Assembly: GCA_023228085.1 (NCBI GenBank)
Contig: JALOBW010000002.1
Span: 1 to 64,000 of the forward strand
Direction of reading: 5' to 3'
Source of the DNA: a bacterium
GTDB taxonomy: Bacteria > Patescibacteriota > Minisyncoccia > Minisyncoccales > Minisyncoccaceae
DNA: 64,000 bases
The translations under genes were made by a program, and so were the position numbers. The notes beneath the pieces were generated by a model. That model did not search any database and was not told the DNA's origin. It was given only the letters and a program-made list of their open reading frames with translations. This document shows, in pieces, positions 59,323-64,000 of this stretch (positions are counted from its first letter, which is position 1; each line of letters starts with the position of its first letter).

Positions 59323-59646
59323 ACCAAAGAATATGGTGCCTATAAAAATCAGAATTGTTCCATAAAAAACACCATACGGAAAGAGATAAGTTTTAATTCC
59401 TACCAGATTGGCTACACCAACTATAGTGGTTGTTGCAATTACTATTGCTAGCAATAATAATTTTGGAAAATTTTCTTCAAACCTTTGCCCAAAATAAAAG
59501 CATCCAGAAAGAAATAGTAGATTAAGAAATGCACTTATTTCCGTTTTAAAGTAATAGTAGGGACAAAGAATTCCTAAAACCATTACAGCTATAGCCAAAA
59601 AGTAGTGTAGGTTTCCTTTTATATAGCAGCTTAAGTTAATTCTCAT
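59299..59646 (-). CDS. Small four-TM membrane protein, 115 aa
   Basis: TM segments at about 15-33, 37-52, 62-78 and 86-105, with short loops and a C-terminal KKAIMKR that suits the positive-inside rule. SD AGAGG lies 9 nt before the ATG. Not recognised. No neighbour suggests a role. Confidence 0.72.
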   Translation of the reverse strand: MRINLSCYIKGNLHYFLAIAVMVLGILCPYYYFKTEISAFLNLLFLSGCFYFGQRFEENFPKLLLLAIVIATTTIVGVANLVGIKTYLFPYGVFYGTILIFIGTIFFGKKAIMKR

Positions 59647-59704
59647 CTTTTGAACCTCTAAAGAACTTTGAAAAGTTTATTACTAATTTTATCTATTGTC
59701 AATC

Positions 59705-59759
59705 TGTAAAAATATTTACATTTTTGAAAATAGTAATATAATCTGTAAATATCATTACA
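59705..59759 (+). promoter_or_regulatory. Promoter bracketed by two 16-bp operator dyads
   Basis: Dyad 1 TGTAAAAATATTTACA (59705-59720) covers the -35 TTTACA; dyad 2 TGTAAATATCATTACA (59744-59759) covers the transcription start; TATAAT at 59737-59742. The flank AATC precedes both. Centre distance 39 bp. Classic repressor layout. Confidence 0.75.
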
Positions 59760-59777
59760 AATTTTAAAAATAAAAAA

Positions 59778-60971
59778 ATGGAGAGTAAAAACATTTTAAG
59801 ATATCTTGACCCTGGAGACTTTCAAAAAATCAAGGAATTCTCTGCGGATAAAGAAACGCCATTTCTAGTTCTTAACTTAAACAGAATTGAAAGGAAGTTT
59901 GATGAATTGAAAAAAAATCTTCCTTACGCAAAAATTTATTATGCAGTAAAAGCTAATCCTAACTCTGAGGTAATTAAGGTATTAGCTGATAGAGGATCAA
60001 ATTTTGATATAGCAACAATTTTTGAATTAAATCAATTATTAGACTTAGGGATTTCTGCCGAAAGAATGAGCTACGGAAATACTATTAAAAAGGAGAAGGA
60101 TATAGCTTATGCATACAGTAAAGGGGTTAGATTGTTCGCTACGGATTCTGAAAGTGACTTAAACAAAATTGCGAAACAAGCTCCGGGTTCCCGAGTTTTC
60201 TTTAGAATACTTTGTGATGGTAGTGGTGCTGATTGGCCATTATCACGAAAATTCGGAGCACATCTTGATGTCATTTTTAATTTAGCATTAAGAGCAAAAA
60301 AACTTGGATTAGAGCCTTATGGGTTATCATTCCATGTTGGTTCACAACAACGAGATATTGGACAATGGGATAACGCTATTGCCCAATGCAAATATATGTT
60401 TGATTCTCTTTCTGAGGCCGACATTGAACTTAAGATGATAAATATTGGAGGGGGATTTCCTTCTGATTATCTCCAACCTTCAAATAATATAGAGATTTAT
60501 GCTAGAGAAGTGACTAGATTTTTGCAGGAAGACTTTGGTGATAATATTCCGGAAATTATCGTAGAACCAGGACGATCAGTCACTGGAGACTCTGGAGTAA
60601 TTGTCACCGAAGCTGTGCTAATATCTCAAAAATCTATCGCAAATCATTACAGTTGGCTGTATCTTGATATTGGTAAATTTGGAGGATTAATAGAAACATT
60701 GGATGAAGCTATAAAATATCCTATTTTTACAGAAACTTCTGCAACTGGTGATTTGGATGAAAATGATGATAATTTGAAAGAGTATATTATAGCGGGACCC
60801 ACGTGCGATAGTATGGATATACTTTACGAAAATAATAAGTATAAACTAGATAAAAATCTAAAAGAAGGGGATAAAATTTACATCTTAACAACAGGGGCTT
60901 ATACTACAAGTTATAGTGCAATATGTTTTAATGGTATTCCCCCACTTAAGACTTACGTCACTAGATTCTAA
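59778..60971 (+). CDS. Ornithine/basic amino acid decarboxylase (fold type III PLP)
   Basis: 397 aa alanine-racemase-fold enzyme. PLP Lys in YYAVKANP (K58), SFHVGSQQ, GGGFPSDY, VEPGRS, and GPTCDSMDI with the substrate-side Cys and Asp typical of ornithine decarboxylases rather than DAP decarboxylase. Converts ornithine or lysine to putrescine or cadaverine. The promoter carries two operator dyads, so polyamine or another signal probably controls it. No other polyamine gene nearby. Confidence 0.9.
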   Translation: MESKNILRYLDPGDFQKIKEFSADKETPFLVLNLNRIERKFDELKKNLPYAKIYYAVKANPNSEVIKVLADRGSNFDIATIFELNQLLDLGISAERMSYGNTIKKEKDIAYAYSKGVRLFATDSESDLNKIAKQAPGSRVFFRILCDGSGADWPLSRKFGAHLDVIFNLALRAKKLGLEPYGLSFHVGSQQRDIGQWDNAIAQCKYMFDSLSEADIELKMINIGGGFPSDYLQPSNNIEIYAREVTRFLQEDFGDNIPEIIVEPGRSVTGDSGVIVTEAVLISQKSIANHYSWLYLDIGKFGGLIETLDEAIKYPIFTETSATGDLDENDDNLKEYIIAGPTCDSMDILYENNKYKLDKNLKEGDKIYILTTGAYTTSYSAICFNGIPPLKTYVTRF

Positions 60972-61006
60972 TTAAAAACCACTTTTCTGAGTGGTTTTTA
61001 ATTTTG
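60971..61006 (+). terminator. Terminator after the decarboxylase
   Basis: AAAAACCACT / AGTGGTTTTT stem. Confidence 0.85.
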
Positions 61007-61059
61007 TATAAAACTATATAGGAAAAGAAGATGCTTTGATCTGCATTCTATTTTAATAA

Positions 61060-62439
61060 TTATTTATTACCCCAAATTTTTTTTAGTATTTTTAATTTTC
61101 CTTTGTAGGGGGGATAAGAAATATCTAACTCTGGCCAAGAACTTTTACTCATTATTGCTTTTTTATGAGAGAACGTATCAAAGGAGTGTTTTCCGTGATA
61201 ACTACCAATTCCACTATTTCCTACTCCACCAAAAGGAAGATTTGGGTTTACTGTTTGCAATATTGTAGCATTGACACAGACACTTCCTGAGGAAGTATTT
61301 TTAATGATATATTCTTGAGCCCATTTATTTTCCGCAAAAATATATAGAGCTAATGGTTTTTCACGATCGTTTATTTCTTTTACAATGCTCGCAAGTGAGT
61401 CATATTCTAATATGGGTAATAACGGACCAAAAATTTCATCTTTCATTATTTCGTCACTCCATTTTACATTATCAATGATTGTTGGGCTAATATATAAATC
61501 GTTTTTTTTCGTTTTTCCTCCAAATAGAATATTGCCTTTTATTAATTTCTCAAGTCTTTCAAAATGCTTTTTATTTATAATTCTTGGATAATCTGGACTT
61601 TCTTCTGGAGCACTTCCATAGAATTTGATGATATTTTTTTTGATAGCAAAATTAAGCTGAGGTTTTATTCTATTATTTGCAAGAACATAGTCGGGGGCTA
61701 TGCAAGTTTGTCCAGCATTAAGAAATTTACCCCAAACTATTCTTTTTGCAGCCATTTCTATATCAGCATCTTCTTCTACTATACAAGGGCTTTTTCCTCC
61801 TAATTCAAGAGTATAAGGAATTAACTTTTTTGCAGCATTTTCGGCGATAATTTTTCCTATTTCGGTGCCTCCAGTAAAAAATATATAATCAAGTTTTTCT
61901 TCAAGTATTAATGTCGTAGTTTTGGCATTTCCCTCAATTACGGAAATATATTCTTTGTTAAAAGATTCTTGTATAATTTTGGCAATTATTTTTGAGCTAT
62001 TGGGGGCAACCTCAGATGGTTTTATGATTGCACAATTTCCCGCTGCAATTGAGCCAATAAGAGGGCAAAACGAAAGAGCAAAAGGATAATTCCATGCTCC
62101 AATTATAAGACATACGCCATAGGGTTCCGATAATACAGAGCTTTTTGCAGGCATTAGTAAGAGAGGGGTTTTAACTTTTTCTGCCCTAGTCCATTTTTTA
62201 ATATTTTTGATTGCAAAATTAATCTCTTCTATTATTGCTCCAAATTCGGTGTTATAACTTTCGGTGGGAGATTTTTTAAGATCGGTATACAAAGCTTCGT
62301 AAATCAAATTTTCATTTGAGATTAAAACTTCCTTTAATTTTTTTAAACATTCAATTCTAAAATCTATTTCTTTTGTTTTTCCAGAAAAGAAATATTTTTT
62401 TTGATTTTGAAAAATAGATTGGATCTCTTTTTTTGTCAT
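61060..62439 (-). CDS. Aldehyde dehydrogenase, ALDH3-like
   Basis: 459 aa from ATG 62439, whose ATGA overlaps the exonuclease stop. LIIGAWNYPFALSFCPLIGSIAAGN, FFTGGTEIGK, the Glu in TLELGGKSP, the nucleophile Cys in NAGQTCIAPDYV, and PFGGVGNSGIGSYHGKHSFDTFSH near the end are typical of class 3 (fatty) aldehyde dehydrogenases. Oxidises aldehydes with NAD(P)+. Hydrophobic substrates are likely by family. Confidence 0.93.
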   Translation of the reverse strand: MTKKEIQSIFQNQKKYFFSGKTKEIDFRIECLKKLKEVLISNENLIYEALYTDLKKSPTESYNTEFGAIIEEINFAIKNIKKWTRAEKVKTPLLLMPAKSSVLSEPYGVCLIIGAWNYPFALSFCPLIGSIAAGNCAIIKPSEVAPNSSKIIAKIIQESFNKEYISVIEGNAKTTTLILEEKLDYIFFTGGTEIGKIIAENAAKKLIPYTLELGGKSPCIVEEDADIEMAAKRIVWGKFLNAGQTCIAPDYVLANNRIKPQLNFAIKKNIIKFYGSAPEESPDYPRIINKKHFERLEKLIKGNILFGGKTKKNDLYISPTIIDNVKWSDEIMKDEIFGPLLPILEYDSLASIVKEINDREKPLALYIFAENKWAQEYIIKNTSSGSVCVNATILQTVNPNLPFGGVGNSGIGSYHGKHSFDTFSHKKAIMSKSSWPELDISYPPYKGKLKILKKIWGNK

Positions 62440-63005
62440 ATTACTTTTCTTTTTTTTAATTCCCAAAAACATTTAGCAGTAATTCTAATGTCAGTCTCCG
62501 CGTCATGAGCATCGTCAAAATCTTCTTCAAAGAGCTTGTAATGTAGCTCTGATAGTTTTGGCCACTTGTATCCGTATTTGCTCTTAATGGCACAAAAGTC
62601 AACACTACTATGCATAGTACAAATTTTTTGTTTTTCTTCTATTGGATTATAGATGTTTTTTCTTAAAAATTCTGCCCCAATAATTTTTTCGTCAAAATCA
62701 ATATTATGCGCGACTAAAGTTCTTGATTCATCCATTAGAGCCTTAAGTTGCGTAAGAATTGTTAACAAATCCTCTCCTTCTTGCAATGCTCGTCGTGTTG
62801 TTATTCCATGAATTCGTGATGTTTCTATTGGAATAACAAATCCTTCTGGTTTTATGATATAATTTTCTGCAATTATTTCATTACCAGAGTTGTCATACAT
62901 AATCCATGCTATTTGAACCATTCTTGGCCAGTTATCCAAATCAGACACTGGCGCTTTCCAATTTTTAGGTAATCCCGTTGTTTCTGTGTCAAAAAATAAA
63001 TACAT
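62436..63005 (-). CDS. DnaQ-like 3'-5' exonuclease (DEDDh)
   Basis: 189 aa. Exo I FDTETTGLPKNW, Exo II LVAHNIDFDEKI, Exo III HDAETDIRIT with the catalytic His. Stand-alone epsilon/oligoribonuclease-like nuclease. VDFCAIKSKYGYKWPKLSELHYKLF is the usual DnaQ middle. Role in proofreading or RNA turnover not decided. Confidence 0.9.
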   Translation of the reverse strand: MYLFFDTETTGLPKNWKAPVSDLDNWPRMVQIAWIMYDNSGNEIIAENYIIKPEGFVIPIETSRIHGITTRRALQEGEDLLTILTQLKALMDESRTLVAHNIDFDEKIIGAEFLRKNIYNPIEEKQKICTMHSSVDFCAIKSKYGYKWPKLSELHYKLFEEDFDDAHDAETDIRITAKCFWELKKRKVI

Positions 63006-63040
63006 TTTTATATGTATTGTACTATAAGAAGAGTTAATTG

Positions 63041-63076
63041 TAAAAAAAGCATCTTTATAATTAAAGATGCTAAAAT
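63041..63076 (-). terminator. Terminator of the 134-aa orphan
   Basis: AGCATCTTTA / TAAAGATGCT stem followed on the minus strand by T7. Confidence 0.88.
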
Positions 63077-63474
63077 AGTCGTGTTCTTGGAAGTATCGGA
63101 AAGTTTATAAACCATCCCTTATACTTGATTTCTTTACAAGTGTCTAGGAAAGGATCACTTTCTACTTCTAGCTTGCAGGGTTTTATGCCCTGTTCAAAAA
63201 GTTGTCTTACGTACTCCTCAAGTCCATGAATAATAACCTCTTTTACAAACGAAATAGAGGTTCTGTTTATGGGACCATTCTTGGCGAGTTTTTCCAAAAC
63301 TTTGCGCTCTATTTCGTTTTCAACAATAAACTCATAGAGTTTGTTTTTTGGAATATTCCAAGTTTTCAGTATGTAGAGAAGAACCTTTTTTTCCATATCA
63401 CATCCAACTGCATCGGTTATCAATTTGTCCCAATTGACAAAAATTTCGTTGAATTTGTTTTCGTTCATAATCAT
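63070..63474 (-). CDS. Hypothetical protein, 134 aa, orphan
   Basis: I take ATG 63474 because GGGAGG lies 7 nt before it; a longer frame to 63510 lacks any SD. Sequence is soluble and helix-rich: NKFNEIFVNWDKLITDAVG, CDMEKKVLLYILKTWNIPKN, EFIVENEIERKVLEKLAKNG, then IHGLEEYVRQLFEQGIKP. Not recognised. The leader contains a long imperfect hairpin. Confidence 0.7.
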   Translation of the reverse strand: MIMNENKFNEIFVNWDKLITDAVGCDMEKKVLLYILKTWNIPKNKLYEFIVENEIERKVLEKLAKNGPINRTSISFVKEVIIHGLEEYVRQLFEQGIKPCKLEVESDPFLDTCKEIKYKGWFINFPILPRTRLF

Positions 63475-63506
63475 AAAAGTGCCTCCCATTCCTGAAAAAT
63501 AGTATT

Positions 63507-63555
63507 CCAAGAAGGGGGTCTAACTAATCGTCAAATAATCAGACCTCCTCCTTGG
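63507..63555 (-). promoter_or_regulatory. Long imperfect hairpin in the orphan leader
   Basis: 15-bp arms (63507-63521 and 63541-63555) with one G-T pair and one A-C mismatch on the minus strand; 19-nt loop. On the plus strand it is followed by T7, so it could also end plus-strand transcripts. Confidence 0.55.
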
Positions 63556-63579
63556 GTTTTTTTAAAAAGCTATACTTAT

Positions 63580-63608
63580 AAATTACAATATATTACTAGT
63601 TTTGTCAA
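63580..63608 (-). promoter_or_regulatory. Promoter of the 134-aa orphan
   Basis: Minus strand: TTGACA (63603-63608), 17-bp spacer, TAATTT (63580-63585). Confidence 0.6.
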
Positions 63609-63617
63609 TGTAGCATT

Positions 63618-64000
63618 CTATTTCCTTTTTATTTTTTTATCTTGCTTTTTATAAATAGGAATAGTGATTCTAAATATTGTACCCTTGTTTTCACCTTTGC
63701 TTTCGTATGTTATATCTCCCCCATTACCTTCAGCTATTTTTTTTGCAATATATAACCCAAGTCCTGATCCATCTGGATGAATACTTGGGGCTTTTTCTCC
63801 TCTTGAGAATTTTTGAAATATTTTATCTCTATCTTCTTTGGTTATTCCAGAGCCCTCATCTCTTATTGACACTTCTAGCATATCTTTGATTGTTTTGTAT
63901 GATATTTCTATTGCCCCTTTTTTTGTATATGAAATAGCATTTTCTATTATGTTTGCAATAGCTCTTGAGATTTTTTCTTGATCGCACCATACATCAGGAA
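63618..64000 (-). CDS. Histidine kinase, C-terminal ATPase part (5' partial)
   Basis: The frame is open to the window edge, so only the last 127 residues are seen. HATPase_c: N box NIIENAISYTKKG, G1 RDEGSGI, F box IFQKFSRG, G2 GSGLGLYIAKKI, ending ITIPIYKKQDKKIKRK. Input domains and HisKA are beyond the window. Confidence 0.92.
   Translation of the reverse strand, partial: PDVWCDQEKISRAIANIIENAISYTKKGAIEISYKTIKDMLEVSIRDEGSGITKEDRDKIFQKFSRGEKAPSIHPDGSGLGLYIAKKIAEGNGGDITYESKGENKGTIFRITIPIYKKQDKKIKRK

Overview
The window looks like a chromosome segment of a Candidate Phyla Radiation (Patescibacteria) bacterium, most likely of the Parcubacteria group. The basis is low G+C, small tightly packed genes, a type IV pilus locus with a CPR-style pilin, a short HrcA, tRNA genes without encoded CCA, A-rich leaders without Shine-Dalgarno (SD) sequences on most housekeeping genes, and many small orphan genes. 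TGA works as a stop throughout, so this is not a code-25 lineage. The phylum-level placement is inference from gene style, not from a marker tree.

Layout. 1-2.4 kb: 3' end of a surface protein with near-identical X2-type repeats and three peptidoglycan-binding-like repeats. 2.5-4.1 kb: iscU-like scaffold and cysteine desulfurase. 4.07-4.59 kb: non-coding repeat element, with a related copy at 28.2-28.4 kb. 5.2-10.6 kb: receiver protein and type IV pilus operon (PilB, PilC, five prepilin-like proteins). 10.6-15 kb: a membrane sensor without kinase, a soluble GAF-PAS histidine kinase and a DJ-1/PfpI protein. 15-16.1 kb: rplJ-rplL behind an L10 leader. 16.1-20.2 kb: thioredoxin-fold protein, Asp-rich protein, and a membrane-anchored ClpC-like AAA+ protein. 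20.3-23.9 kb: mraZ-rsmH-ftsL-PBP with MraZ boxes, then tRNA-Glu. 23.9-31.4 kb: exchanger, CapA, methyltransferase, ABC-F, orphans, tsaC, DedA, gpmA. 31.4-35.8 kb: hrcA-grpE, then CIRCE-dnaK-dnaJ. 35.85-37.4 kb: tRNA-Lys(UUU) and an archaeal/eukaryal-type methylthiotransferase. 37.4-42 kb: ctp, rplI, pyrG, rpmA, a tiny membrane protein and uppS. 42-43.1 kb: a frameshifted NuoF-like gene.

43.3-53.3 kb is the standout: one compact ten-gene operon that reads as an acyl-chain synthesis and lipid assembly unit. It holds an archaeal-type thiolase, a DUF35-DUF362 fusion, FabG, a FabZ-FabK fusion, a second FabK, PlsC, and biotin carboxylase, BCCP, biotin ligase and a PccB-type carboxyltransferase. No acyl carrier protein, FabD, or FabF/B/H ketosynthase is in the operon or elsewhere in the window. 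My inference is a CoA-based fatty acid pathway built on an archaeal-like condensing module.

53.3-64 kb: a Cys-rich microprotein, a pilin with a large glycine-rich tail, a Xer recombinase, tpiA, galT-like, several microgenes, an ornithine-decarboxylase-family gene whose promoter is bracketed by two 16-bp dyads, an aldehyde dehydrogenase, an exonuclease, an orphan and the end of a histidine kinase. Several orphan genes have near-consensus promoters whose -10 ends 6-8 nt before the ATG, which implies leaderless mRNAs.
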